Positions 11,071 to 23,278 of a stretch of DNA of 64,000 nt are shown here, piece after piece. This DNA is from Odiellus spinosus (Eukaryota > Arthropoda > Arachnida > Opiliones > Phalangiidae): assembly GCA_963920705.1 (NCBI GenBank), contig OY987230.1:9309185-9373184 (forward strand), written 5' to 3'. Position 1 is the first letter of the stretch. Every line of letters starts with the position of its first letter. The notes under the pieces are model-generated. The model saw nothing but the letters and a program-made list of their open reading frames with translations. It was not told the origin of the DNA and did no database searches. The position numbers and the translations under genes are program-made.

Positions 11071-11164
11071 CTGGACAAGTTTGACAGCATTCTCCTTGTC
11101 GTAATACGGCGTTCGAACACTGAGGCGTTGGACAGACTATCGTGTCACACACGACTTTACCGCG
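11071..11164 (-). CDS. chrd: Chordin exon: second half of VWC2
   Basis: Thirty-one codons plus one base encode RGKVVCDTIVCPTPQCSNAV followed by GECCQTCP. It supplies cysteines 5-10 of VWC2, including the CCxxC signature, so the module is complete with ten cysteines. The acceptor is TTTTTCTCTAG and the donor is GTAATT. The last base G joins GC of the next exon to give Gly. Confidence 0.97.
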
Positions 11165-11569
11165 CTAGAGAAAAAGAAAAAGTGAAATCTTTTATGTTAA
11201 ATTCAAAACTACATAAATATTTATTTTATGGTATAAGAAGGACTTATTTGAATAGAGACCAAGACGAAATATAAAGAAGGTCAAAATAGTCTTCCCAGAA
11301 AGGAATATTACTAAATTTTTAGACCTACTTATAAGATATATGCCATAATAATCGGCATGCAAACTCCCTAGATGAGCGAGTTTTTATTGTAAACGCGCGG
11401 CTTTAAATTGAACTCGAAGCGCGAGTTTGAATTTCATTAATTTAGGCTTCCAGTTTTAAGAGACGTTATACGGTGTTTTGACGATTTTTGACAAGCGTTT
11501 TCAGTTAAAGTGAGGCTGTCATAATATACCTTGTAGTAAATTTGAAGCATGATTTACTTGTGTATATAT

Positions 11570-11665
11570 GAATCAATGTAGCTAAGCCTATTTTTCTTTT
11601 AAATTGAATTCTAGTTTAATAATTCTTTGTAATTTTTTTACTGGTGGGTTAGGCCTTTATTAAGT
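11570..11665 (+). mobile_element. Family A MITE, right arm only (copy A4)
   Basis: Contains GCTAAGCCTATTTTTCTTTT, ATTCTAGTTTAATA and TTTACTGGTGGGTTAGGCC, which match the right arm of full copies. Left arm and core are absent. Confidence 0.7.
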
Positions 11666-12617
11666 CAGTCATATAAATAAAATAATTCCTAAATTTCCAC
11701 CTTGAATATAATTAAATAAAGGCAAAAACTATATTCTTTAAACGCGAATTTATGTTAATTTAAGATATAAATGGGAACAAATCTTCCCGTTTTGGAAGAA
11801 AATAGGAATGATAAACGACCTCGACGAAGGAAAAAACGTGGAAAAGTCTTTTTCTTTTCTTGAAAAGCACTTTGTATCTGTCCGAGATATAAGTTTGGAG
11901 AAAGCCAAGAAAAACTACAATAACTTTTATTAATTAACTAGTGGAGCGATAACCGCGTACGGCGGTTTTTCAGCGAGAGAATATTTGTTTCTTTGGATTG
12001 CATCCAAGAAAACGGAAAAAAATATACACTCCCTCTTCGATAATAATTTGCAAATACTACTTTCATTTTTAACAGATTTAAAATCGTATATAAATCCGCC
12101 TCACTTTCCGCCATTCTGTAAACTACGCTATAGGAACAAAAATATACGTCTGAAATATGTTTCCAGAATTTCTTTTTAGTGAAGCTTTATAACCTTTAGG
12201 AAGATATATTTTCTAGAACTAGCTCTTATACAATCGGTTCACTAACTTAGAGGCAATAGAGATAGTAAAAAGATCAGAGTTATGGGTGAGAATCTTTCCT
12301 TTAACACTGCCTTTTGATCTACTACTTCTATAAAAGTAAACAGACGGCATATATAGGTATTTTCTTCTTCGTTAATATATATATATTTTTTGTTGGGTTT
12401 TCAGAACGAGACGGTTTCCATATAGTCAAGACACCGATATAGGTTACATAGTTATTCGAGAAGGTGCTGGTGGGTTATAGAGCTGAGTTTGTTGAACCCA
12501 AAAGATCTGATAAATTGGTCTGATGATAGAGGTTTAAGTCGAGGAAAGGCATTGGTGCGTCAAACTTACTCAAAATACGACATTTTTTAAATTTTCATTA
12601 TATTTCTTAGAATATAT

Positions 12618-12690
12618 ATTGGAGCTAAATATGGAACAGCTTTTAAATTTATTTATAGAATTTTCTCGCGAAATTTAGAATAAAAGATAT
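12618..12690 (+). repeat. Family D fragment
   Basis: TTGGAGCTAAATATGGAACA followed by GCTTTTAAATTTATTTATAG matches the left part of family D elements at 24358 and 37801. Confidence 0.55.
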
Positions 12691-12942
12691 CTCCACAATT
12701 TTTAGGTAACTTAGCCTGCTTTTCACTTTTCTCTGATGACGTTTTCGGTACCTTTTCGAAAATATTTTATATTAAAAATTTAAATATCTTCAAAAAGGTA
12801 CTAAAAACGTCATCACCAAAAAGCAAAAATTCAGTTTTTTGCGTAAACAAGTCGTCAATTCGCGAAACTACCGTGGCACCACGAACCATCTTGTTTAACC
12901 ATAATAGAAGGCTAATTATTCGGAATAAAAAAGAATACCTAC

Positions 12943-13122
12943 ACGACAGGAGCACATGTGGCAAATATCGGTATTGGAAACCCACTGAGAACCATCCATG
13001 AACGTTTGGCGATCGTAGTTGCAATTGTAACGGGGTTCGTCAATATGATTAGTCGGGTCATTGGGCGAGCTGTTATTACCAGGAGTAGAAGTCGGTGATA
13101 GGCAAGTTACCGGAATAGGAAC
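12943..13122 (-). CDS. chrd: Chordin exon: linker plus first half of VWC2
   Basis: Sixty phase-0 codons. Residues 1-30 are a linker rich in Ser, Thr, Pro and Asn (VPIPVTCLSPTSTPGNNSSP), with NNS as a potential N-glycosylation site. VWC2 starts at YNCNYDRQTFMDGSQWVS and runs to DICHMCSCR, supplying cysteines 1-4 of the domain. The acceptor is CACGAAG after a T-rich tract and the donor is GTAGGT. The intron directly after the CxC motif is where VWC domains in this family are commonly split. Confidence 0.95.
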
Positions 13123-14588
13123 CTTCGTGAAAAAGAACCAAAAAAACATAACGGAAAAAAATATAAGTATTATTCGAGGCAAAATTTCCTTTTTTTATAT
13201 GGTTTCAAGGGTTCCCTTAATATTGTTAATGCAGAGGAACGATATATCACGAAAAAGGCCCGAAATAGGCTTAGCTTTAGCCGCGAGATATATGAGGTGA
13301 TTTGTAATAAGGCGATTGGATACCGTCAGACCCCTATAACTCGCGGACGTCAAGAGTTCTCGGTCAGGACTAATATTAAAAAAAGGGTAATATGGCCTAT
13401 ATTACGAATTGATATTAGACGTAGATGTATATTTCTAAGATGAAATATATTCCGATAACTGAAGTAGGAAGGCCTAACGTATTCGTAATAAAAAGAGAGT
13501 TGGTCAGTAATGTGATATATAATTTAAGAGTTTTCGGAAAATTTCCGGTATAATATTTTGACATTTAAGGAATTCGCGCAGATTTTTGACGTATTATTTC
13601 GTGGGCGTTGTAATCTATGGCGAAGTTTAAACTATACATAAATTGATGACAAAATAAAGATCCCTTTAAAAAATATAAAAGAGGGTATTTATAAACTTTG
13701 AGACGTCATTCAAAATTAAAAATTTTAAAGATTGGCTTGCGTTGTGAAGTATCATATTTTAAATCATAGAAAAAGTAACATGCATGTTCACTAAAAATAT
13801 AAGATAGGTTTATAACGGAGACCCATTTGTTAAATTTTGTATTACGCAATGTTTTGTTTATATTATTTAAATATTAAAATTATACAGCGTTATTTCTCTC
13901 GAAGGAAATGTTTTGAAATAATATTTGAAATATTAACCCACATGCAGACTTCAAATTAAGAATCTAGCATGGAAAGCCCTCGTAAAGAGAGCTTTTCTCT
14001 GGACACCGATGCACCGTGGTTAGAACACTTCTACAGGCGTCAATAGTAAATGCATTACACTACAACACGTAACCGGTACAAGAATTACACCATTATTACA
14101 ACTTAACTTAAAATACAATTAAGTTTGTCAAATACTCTTAAAGGGAGAATGCAACCTAACAATAAGTGATTTTTTTATCGATTCCTTATCGTTTAAATAG
14201 GCTTAATCCACAAGAATTTAACCAGAAATAAAATTAAAGCTTACCCTGAAAATAGGCTTAGCTGGATTCATGGAGATTCTGAATTTCTTCAAATTAGTGG
14301 GTCAACGCCCAATGAGCAAAGGCCCGTCGTTAAAGCGAGATCTCCATGAGATTTCCAATAACATTCGATTGGTCGCCGACACATCAATGCGAAGAAATTC
14401 AGGATCTTTTAGAATCCACGTTAAGCCTATTTTCCAGGTTTTAAATGTATTAATCGTAATTTTTCTTACTCTTGGATTAGGTCTATTAAAACGATAAGGA
14501 ATCAAAAAACATCGATTATAATAAATTTAGCTTTTTGTAACATTAATTAAATTTATTATTTTTTATTACGTAACTATTATTCACTTAC
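13123..14588 (-). other. Chordin intron between CHRD4 and VWC2
   Basis: A 1.5-kb intron. The main feature is a family A element at 14138-14502. The rest is AT-rich with no recognised gene. Confidence 0.7.
14138..14502 (+). mobile_element. Family A foldback MITE (copy A5)
   Basis: Starts TTAAAGGGAGAATGCAACC. The core has the second type: AATTTCTTCAAATTAGTGGG, CGATTGGTCGCCGAC and TGCGAAGAAATTCAGG. The right end has decayed after ACGATAAGGAATC. Confidence 0.85.
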
Positions 14589-14717
14589 GTTAACGATTTT
14601 GGCTTTTAATTCAACCCTCTTTCCTTTGGCAGATCGTAAGGATACGGCCAAGTTGACGTAACCAGCTTTCATTCGCGCGAGCATGAATTCGTCCATTTGG
14701 TCTTGGGCGTCTTCAGC
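14589..14717 (-). CDS. chrd: Chordin exon: CHRD4, end
   Basis: Forty-three phase-0 codons encode AEDAQDQMDEFMLARMKAGY and then VNLAVSLRSAKGKRVELKAKIVN. The amphipathic helix ending FMLARMKAGYVNLAVS and the final VELKAKI strand match the CHRD repeat end (L..G.A.L.V.T...GELRGQV). The acceptor is AAAATAG without a strong pyrimidine tract; the donor is a perfect GTAAGTGA. It joins VPIPVTC of the next exon, where vertebrate chordin also has a Cys shortly after CHRD4. Confidence 0.95.
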
Positions 14718-15321
14718 CTATTTTAAATACAGACGAAATTAATTCGCATTTAAGGCTGTGGAGACCGACTATATAGTTCAGTTTAGTTTTAATTAAGAAG
14801 CAATTATACCAAGCATTAAAGATATAATGAAAAAAAAAAAAAACGGTATTTTTATATTAAACCCTAATTGTACTGTAAATTTTATTTAGGCTAATTGTAA
14901 AATATTTATTTTGTTTTAATTTAGCCAAATTATCACTACAGTTGTTACGTAATACGTCACCCGCCATTTACTGCGCTAGACCATGACGTGACAAACAAGT
15001 TAAACTCTACTAAAAGTCTTTCTAACCTACAAAAGCACATTTTCAGGTGTTACAACGAAACACATTTCGGTTTAAAAGCATTCTCCGAATCCTTGTATAA
15101 AATGGGTTCGAAGTTTCTTTTCTTATGTATTTATTACCATTCAAAGCGCCTACGCTTTCTAACCATTCTTTTACTTTAAATAATCTCGCTGTTCTTACAA
15201 ATCTAGGGTAAAACAAACATCTTTTCAACCTTCCTTTATCTAGGAGCTTCCTTTTAGAAATGAAAAAGAGCGAATCGCGATAAGGAATTTATATATATAT
15301 ATATACTTAGGTATATCTTAC
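14718..15321 (-). other. Chordin intron inside CHRD4
   Basis: A 604-bp intron, AT-rich with a poly(A) run at about 14831 and an (AT)n run at 15290-15304. Nothing else was recognised. Confidence 0.7.
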
Positions 15322-15575
15322 TTCTTCTCCGTTAAGCCTTTGTAAGACTCTTTGCTGCGGAGTTCCTATAGAGACGGAGGAATCCTCTCTTAATTCCAAA
15401 AGATGTCTCTCCCTGTTCTTATCTTCGTTATCGTGATTGGGAGGCGAGTCGACGATGGGCAAACCCGCGACGTAAACGGCGTAATGGACGACGCAGTCTT
15501 TGTCAACCGATAACCACGCTTGACCAACCGCCGAAGGAGTTCCGTTACTTTCAGGTACCAACGTTAAAGGAGAAA
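15322..15575 (-). CDS. chrd: Chordin exon: CHRD4, first part
   Basis: This is the largest exon: 84 codons after a two-base start. It reads VSPLTLVPESNG, then AVGQAWLSVDKDCVVHYAVY and VAGLPIVDS, followed by a charged loop NHDNEDKNRERHLLELRED. The G.AWLS.D..C..HY.V.VAGL signature is diagnostic of chordin CHRD4. The acceptor is CCATAG, preceded by an unusual stretch of T on the transcript strand (15621-15660 on + is 40 consecutive A). The donor is GTAAGA. Phase 0 leads into the next exon. Confidence 0.96.
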
Positions 15576-15620
15576 CTATGGAACCGAAAACGAAAAAGAA
15601 AAAAAAAAAGAAGAATAAGG

Positions 15621-15660
<40 letters not shown>
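15621..15660 (+). repeat. 40-base poly(A) (poly(U) in the transcript) at CHRD4 acceptor
   Basis: Forty A in a row, plus further A-rich sequence down to 15589. On the transcript strand it is a long T tract ending about 13-45 bases before the CHRD4 acceptor at 15576-15577, so it serves as or replaces the polypyrimidine tract. Confidence 0.95.
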
Positions 15661-15661
<1 letters not shown>

Positions 15662-15959
15662 AAGCGATTTTCGATTAGTGACCAAGAAACACCAATCTTG
15701 AGACAGAAAAAAAAGTTTCTGGTTCAGGAGACGCGTTCGCATTTATTTTATAAAAAAGGTGCACAATCTGTGTCAAATTTCAGCACGTAATGAGCAAAAA
15801 TACAAAAAGTCAAGAGGAATGTCCTCTATTAAGGGAAACATCCCCCTTGCATATTCACCGGAAAAACTCAATACTATTCATATTCAGTATATAGTTTGTG
15901 TCTGCTGGCGCGAAGAGAAGAAAGATAGTTTTTCCTCGCCTATATGCTAGACCGTGAGC

Positions 15960-16137
15960 TAGAGATCGGGGTTTGGACAAAATAATCCACAACTATCAGT
16001 TAATCAGTTAATCATAAAAAATAATCGGAAAACTATTCGCGATTACATTGGATTTATCATAGACTTTCCTCGAAAAATTTGAAGTTATGAATAAAGATAA
16101 AATAATCAGAAATTTCTTGTCCAAACCCCGATCTCTA
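15960..16137. mobile_element. hAT-type MITE with 8-bp target duplication
   Basis: A 178-bp element with 21-bp ends TAGAGATCGGGGTTTGGACA(A) and their inverse, flanked on both sides by CCGTGAGC (15952-15959 and 16138-16145). The perfect 8-bp duplication and TAGAG-like ends fit the hAT superfamily. The interior is AT-rich and non-coding. Confidence 0.93.
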
Positions 16138-17454
16138 CCGTGAGCCTTCAGACTCGAGATTTTCCCGTGGAAAGATTACCTAATGTATTTTAATTGGGTG
16201 GATCATTTGCCTTTAAGAACGTGCCAGAAAGGCCGGTTTTGCACTAGACTTTTTGCTATTTTATTTATTTTTCGTAATGAACTATTCTCCATGTCTCTCT
16301 ATGCTTTGGAATCAAAGAGGTAAGAGCAAGAGAGCCATGCTGAGATTTAAAACTGATTCTGACTAAAAGTACACGTTCTTCCGTCTTCTTCGCATAATTT
16401 CTCAGTCCCGATTTTACACGTGATATGTTACGTTCATATGAGCGTGACACAAAACAGAAGTTACAACTAAAAGCATCGGAAATTTTCTTGCGAAAATGTC
16501 ACATTCAAACTTTCGTTAATATCAAGGTAATAATATTGATCGAATTAAAAGCTATACATTTACCTTAATTTAAATTACTAAATAAGGTTTAGATACGCGA
16601 AGTCTTTTGAAAATTTATTTATTGAGATTTAACTTAATTTAAATAAATAAATTTGAGAATGAATACGATAGAAAATGCATTTATAAATATTGAAAGGCAA
16701 ACAGACTTAGAAATTTCCACTTAAACTTTTAGGCACAATCCTTACAAGACGGCGTAAAAAAGCTCTTTGATAATCATACCTCACTTAATGCGCCTTAAAG
16801 GGTAATTTGGCACTCAAATTTTAAACAGGCGTTGGTTGTAAGAGAACAATAACTTTTAATACATATACGTGACCCCATAACACCATCGAAATATTTAGAG
16901 AGATTGTACAAAAGTCACGAAGCAAAGAAGTAGGGGATTTATACTCAAACCCCCGCGTTTTATATAGCGAATTATTTACGACGGAGGTATATACAATTGA
17001 ATAAACTGGGTAGGTGGGTGCATGGAGCATTCTTTCGTTTCCGTCTTACAGTTAAGAATAACACAAAATGCGTACTTCCAAGTCTTGGTCACGTTTGAAA
17101 CTCTCGTTATCAGTAGTAAGATCCAAGGGTTCTCATGAATCCAAGGTTTATAAAATACACGAACATTGTTCATTTTAATCGATTAAGACAGTTAATTTAT
17201 CCACAATAATTTCGAATATACATTGGATTTATTATTGAATCACGCGGATAATTCGTTATTATGGATTAAGATAAAATAAAGAGGAATGACTGATTTCTAA
17301 TTACAATGCCAAGTTCACTGAAAGTCTTTATCTGTAGGAACTCGTATAGGGAAGCCCAACTCCTTTCCCTTACGTCACCCCACATGCATAATATGGAAAT
17401 TGGATTCAAAAGCGAAGACTTTCTTTCGTGTATTTTATTCGTAAACTTTGGTAT

Positions 17455-17755
17455 TTTATCAAAAGTCTATCACTTTATTCCATAAAAGTATACAACGCCC
17501 CGTAGCTTAATACTATCAGAAAAGGCCCGGGTGAATGTACTGGCAGATTCTGATTCGAGACACTAACGGCTGCAGTCGCCGTGCAAATAGTAAAATCGGA
17601 AGCGCCACTCTTGGAGAAATTCTGGAATTGGATGAAGACAAAATTTAGCCAAGAGTGGCCCACCTAAATTCCGTCCCTCTCTTCCGACTCAAATATTTAG
17701 GAAGAGTCCAAACCACTCGAGCCAGACAGAGCTGACGACCTTTTCGCCTATTTTT
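17455..17755 (+). repeat. Dispersed repeat of about 300 bp, inverted partner at 25600-25865
   Basis: AAAAGTCTATCACTTTATTC, TAGCTTAATACTATCAG, GCGCCACTCTTGGAGAAATT and AAGAGTCCAAACCACTCGAG recur in reverse orientation at 25600-25865. No terminal inverted repeats are visible. It could be a SINE-like or satellite-derived unit. Confidence 0.75.
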
Positions 17756-18589
17756 TAGTGATATGCTTTCAAGATTGAAGCTTCGCCTTTGATTTGACGG
17801 ACAAAATAAAAATTGGTTAAAAACGCCCTTTAGGTAGCGTAGTTTATCTCTAGCACAATTAAATTTATCTATGTTAATTACGTGTTCTAAAATGAATGAA
17901 AAACGCGCCATTTTGCTCGCTATAGTAGCGATTATTTTGAGAGTGTCCGATAACTCTACGGCATATGAATATCTCTACGCTGCAATAAACAATTATATAA
18001 AATTGTAACCTTGCTTTCCAGCTCGCGGCATGACGAAACTCTGATTTTAATTCAAACTCGGGAGTTAGGAACTTCCATCTCGGAAGGGATTTTTTCAAAC
18101 GTCTGATGTAAGCTACCATGAGGCGTATCATTAATTACCAAAAACTGCCTTCGCCACGCGATTGAGGAATCATGCACCGTTATAGTTTCCTTTACAAGAT
18201 ACCGTACAAGTAACAACTAACGTATAAATTTCGACGAAGGAAACTGAGGATATAATTAATGTTACAAGACCTCTTTTCCTTATATATGGTTCTCGCGGAT
18301 TTTGGCGCTAAACGGACCGTATTCTCCAACCCTCCTTTCGTCTATCGCGTAGAAAGTTTTAATGGTCCAGGGAATAAATCCTTTAGAAAGATTCTAGTTC
18401 TATAAAAGGTTCGCGGGGAAATGGTTACGCCATAAGTGGATTAATTACTAAAACACGTTATAAGTTTAAACGCGTAACATCTGTGATGTCCTTAAATCAT
18501 TAGCGGTGTTAAGGAAAAGGTTTTCGCGGTCTTTCTGCCACTACTGGCATGTCAAGAGAGTTTCAGGATTAAGATTTGATCATATTTAA

Positions 18590-18735
18590 GCCTCGTTCAC
18601 ACTTGAGGGCAAAAGTGGTTCCAAAACCAGAACGAAGCGATTTCCGTTTTCCCTGGTTCACACGCTGACAAGACGGTTCACACGCTGACAAGACGGTTCG
18701 CGGTCATTCACCCTGGTTCGACCTAAGCCAAGGCT
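18590..18735 (+). mobile_element. Fragment with GTTCACACT-type end and short tandem duplication
   Basis: Begins TAAGCCTCGTTCACACTTG like family B. It contains two copies of the 20-bp unit GGTTCACACGCTGACAAGAC (from about 18655). The right end is unclear. Confidence 0.5.
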
Positions 18736-21700
18736 TAGCGTCGTTTTAAAAAATGCCCAGAATTTAAAATTTTTTGATTTCCGTGAGGTTTGTTATATCT
18801 GTTTGTAGTGAAATAATTCAAATGAAAACTATTACTTTTGAAGTATAGCCCTTTAATTATTAAATATCGGTCCTTTTAGGGTCGTAAGATACTCTTCAGA
18901 TATCGTGACTCGTTGGTGTTCGAACTAGGCTTAAGAAAAGTTGAACATATCACGTGTTAAACCGTTTGGATGAGATAAGTGTTGAACTTCTAGAACCTCG
19001 TTACCTTGGGGTTACGCTATTTCGTATTCTTACGGCGTATATCAAATGATAAGACGCGTCCGCTTGGCTTTCTACGATCGAAAGGAAAGGGTAAGGGCGT
19101 TAGGGTTACTTCGCCGGTAAATGACCGGGCCCCGAGGGTTAGGGAAAGAGAGAGTGGGGACGAAGGAGTTTTCCGGGGCAGGGCGTCAATTCACCCATTG
19201 TTACACGCAGTCGGTATACGAGCTGACTTCTTCCTATATGTTTAGCTCTAGTTAGCGCGCGAAGGGCCAAAGCGATTGTTGGGTCGCCTCGAGGCGTTTT
19301 CTTTTTGATTAATGCCCAATTCGCGTGGCAAGAATAAATAAATTCCAAGGTGGGTTCTTCCCACACTTCTCCCTATTCCATAGCCGCTAAAAGCATTATA
19401 CCCGTACAGTAGTATATTCTCTCTATCTAAGCCAAATGTTCTAAAGACTAACTAGAAGGAGTTCGCGGCACGCGCGTTCAGAACACACCGTTTTAGTCGA
19501 GTACGCAGTTTTGCAAAACATGAATATTCTAGTTATATACTTAAAGGTATGTAAATTAGTTCACGCTCGAGCTTAAGCTTATATGTTGATACAAGAGCAT
19601 CAGAATTTATTTTAACTCTATTCGGAATTAATTGTTTTCCAGTCAAAAGAGTTGATACTACTAAAAATTTCGAATGAAATTCCCGAACTTGCTCTCCCAC
19701 AGTTATACGAAAATTTCTCTGAACAATAAAAGGTTGAAACTTTGAAAATTAGGTGTTTAAAATAAAACTAGACTCATTTATTTTTGAAATCGCTATAGTT
19801 TGAGAGGACGTTTTTAGTGTTTAAATTAATTTCTAAAATTGGTTCAAGTTTTAAGTGATGGGTTCAATTTATTGGTTCGATTCTTCACAATAACCCTAGC
19901 TTTCAATAGTACATTATCTTCTATCACTTTCAAACGTCGTCGCTCTCACCATCTGTCGAAGTTTTCAATAAACGCAATCGCAATAGCGCTGTTAAAGTTT
20001 AAAATAATATAAATGACTCGACTTCAAACTTTAAATTAAGCAATAAAATATACCCTAAACATGGTTTCGGGTGCAAATTCTGAAATAAAATTCGAAAACC
20101 GTTCCATTTTTAGGTCATAGTTCTTCTCTCCTTTAAAGGCAATATCTGCAATTTTAAATCTTTTCTAGCTTAGCACACGACCATAACAACTTGTACAGTC
20201 AAAGCTAGGTTCTCTGCATAAGCGAGATAAAGGGGCAAATTTCTGTGCGGCCTTCAAGCCTAACTTACATATATCTGAAGGGCCAAGGCCCGAAAATACT
20301 TTTTCTTTTTTACTTTTTTAATAAAATAACATTTCTTTATAAATAAAACCAGTTTCTTTGTCTACAATATTAAATGTCAATGAGTAATAATTTAATATCT
20401 CCATTACCACATAACCAGTACTAATCAAATTTCTTCGCCAAAATACAAATAGTTCCGTTTTGTACCCAAATAATTTTGTGATAAAGACGCGGTTCCGTTC
20501 GGGTTGACGATTCAGAACGCACCCGGAAACAAAAGCGCCCGCGGAGAAAGATCGTTCCGAGTCGGAAGGGAAAATGGTAAATATTAACACTGACTTTTGA
20601 CGACAGTGTCTAGAGATTTCCGCCTGGTTTCGCCTCCCCCCTTTCGCATCATCCATCCCAAATACTTCAGCAACGCAAAGCCCCGCAGTCTAAGAAACTT
20701 TCCACACCGAGACAGACGGACGTTGGATAAACGGAGCGAAGAAAGTGATGGGAGAAGGGGAAAGCTAAACAACGCTTCTAACTAGCTCTAGGAAATGGAC
20801 AATTAGTAATTCTGTATAGTTTATAACGTACTACATATGCCTAGAATCATTCTTCCAGGCTTCGTTTAACCGCTTGACGCTTAAAACTTTCACTTTTTAA
20901 ATTAACACGTCTGGAAGATACGAGTCTTTAGGGATTTAAGAATGTCGCCTTGATATTAAACGTAAATTTATAAAAATTAGGAATACTTGTAATTATGCCT
21001 GTATATACGTAAGACGCAACTTGAAGACGAAGTATAAATTAGAAAATTTCGAGATTTAACAGTCAAAACTCAACGTATACCCGAGTGACTAGGCGGCTAC
21101 AGATAAAAGGTTTCTTGGCCTTAATGGTCTAAAGTTGTTGTGACTTCTAAAATTAATTCCATCCGGCCTGAAACTCACCAGAATAGTAACGTAGTTTGAA
21201 TTATTAACAAAAGCATGAATGCTGTTTTAAACGGACAGTACAATGATCTGGGTAAAATTTTGGAAACTTGGATATGGTACGTGCACTCAAGGAGTATTGA
21301 AATAGTTTCTCTCCCAATATACCACTTCGACGGTAGAATTTAAGAAAAGGGGGTAGGCATCCTTCAGTACCATTCGTACAAAAGGGGATAAGCCCCGCCC
21401 TATTACTGCGCATGATCGTCGAGTCCAAGGTTTTAAGATCACAGTGGGACTTAATCATGAACAGGGACGGTTTCAAACGTCGAACAAACTTATGTCGACA
21501 ACAATGCTAGTATTGTTTTGGGGGAAATAACCACGTCACAGGTGCGCGACTTAAATTTAATTAGGTCTAAAATCACCCGTTGGGGGCTGCTAAAGACCAT
21601 ATGTTAAATTTGGCCTCTTTGTGAGCTGATATTACTCAATTATGAGAGAACTAACGTCAGAATTATTTTATAAAATATCGAGAGACGCGAAATCGATGCG

Positions 21701-22274
21701 CAGAAACTTTAATATACCGTTTAGACCGAGAGAAAAAAAATCAACTATCCATCTCAACTGAAATGGTTCCACACTGCATTAGTATAACGGGAATTTAGGG
21801 TACTTTTACAATTCACCACAAAACGTTTGAGTTTCTTTCGCGGGCCTTTCTCGCGGATAAAGATTAATTACGCCATCAGTGCAAGGTTAATTAAAAGAAT
21901 AAACATATCGAAACGTTTCAAATGACATTATTAAATGGGCAATTAGAAAGTCAAATTTCCTACTTGGACATTTAAATATCATGCTATGAAAGGCTTTTGC
22001 GTTCTTTCACCCTTTCTCTCAGAATACTAACCAAAACACGAGGCGTTATTCGAATATCCATTATTAGATTATGTCTGTCACCTTTAGATTACACGGGTCA
22101 ATGGAAACCTCGGACTTCTTTTGAGGGGTGCTGTTTATTACCACTTCTATACATTCAACAAAAACTCCATAATTTCCCTAGGCGTAAAGATCTCGAGAAA
22201 GTAATGACAATGTCATGACTTCACCAGCTTGGCATTGAAAACTAAACTACTAAACCCGAGGTATGAACCGTTTT

Positions 22275-22395
22275 CGTAAAATCTGTACACCAAATTCGCG
22301 AATACGTAAATAAAGTCTTTGGTAATGATAAATACGTACTCAATTACGTAATCACTTGAGTACAGTCAAAGCTACAGGATTGTACACCGATTACG
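22275..22395 (+). repeat. Dispersed repeat, partner at 29490-29615
   Basis: ATCTGTACACC/AG, TACGTAAT..A.T, CTTTGGTAATG.TAAATACGT and AGTACAGTCAAAGCTA are shared in the same orientation with 29490-29615. GTACA.C...GTGTACA at the two ends gives weak inverted symmetry. Confidence 0.65.
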
Positions 22396-22892
22396 TGGAG
22401 TGATATCAGCCCCTCTATAGAAACATAATGCATTCATATCAAACGTTGATAAAGAAAAGATTAATTAAATCATCATCAAAAGAAAATATAACGAAAAGAT
22501 TCGACATTAATATTAAATCCGAAATTAGAAAGTCAAATTCACGCTTGGAAGAAAACTCCCAACTTGGACATTTAAATATCAAACCCTGGAAGACAGCTTT
22601 TCCCCGAACTTAGTTGTTGGGCAAGTGGAACACTTCTACAGGCGTTCGCCTGAGAGTTTACTCAAAAGTATTACGCGTAACTTACATAGGTCATATTTAA
22701 ATCGCGGTAACGTCCGCAAAGGAAGCTTATTTATAGCTCAAAGAGGGATTCAAAATTAGATCAACTACATTAAAATCTAGCTAAGTTGGGGAAGTCGAGT
22801 CACCTTAATATAAGGATGGGAAAAAAAGATACGTGATCCATTTTTTGCCGACTCATAGTTGAATCAAAAAGTTATATCGCCTGATAAAGGCA

Positions 22893-23278
22893 TAAAGGGA
22901 GAATGCAGCCTAATAACAAGTGAATTTTTTAACCGATTCCGTATCGCTTAAATAGGCCTAATTCCAACAGTAAATTTTTTTTATAAATCAATATTAAACT
23001 AGAAATAAATTTAATTTACCCGGAAAATTGGCTTTGCTGGATACATGGAGATCCTGAATTACTTCGCATTGAAGGTTGAGCGACGAATCGAATGGCCTCT
23101 ACTCATTGGTCGCCGACCCTTATTTGCGAAGAATTCAGGACCTACATGAATTCAGCTAAGCCTATTTTCCGGATAAGTTTTAAATTTTTTTCTAGTTTCA
23201 TAATTTTAACAATTTTTTGTACTGGTGGATTAGCCCTATTTAAACTATAATTAATCGTTAGGTTGCATTGTCCCTTTG
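22893..23278 (+). mobile_element. Family A foldback MITE (copy A6)
   Basis: Ends ATAAAGGGAGAATGCAGCC and GGTTGCATTGTCCCTTTGA. The core (ATTACTTCGCATTGAAGG, CATTGGTCGCCGACCC, TTGCGAAGAATTCAGG) is of the same type as A5 and A7-A9. Confidence 0.88.

Larger units (their letters stand above)
11165..12942 (-). other. Chordin intron between VWC2 halves
   Basis: A 1.8-kb intron. It contains the right arm of a family A element (11570-11665), a short AT run near 12376 and a family D fragment (12618-12690). No other structure was recognised. Confidence 0.7.

Noticed and set aside
15307..15790. Several open frames over poly(A) near 15600
   Set aside because: Low-complexity Lys or Phe runs; the only real coding part is the CHRD4 exon on the minus strand.
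20318..20656. Minus-strand frame of 112 codons
   Set aside because: Overlaps another open frame, lacks recognisable domains, and lies in an intron.
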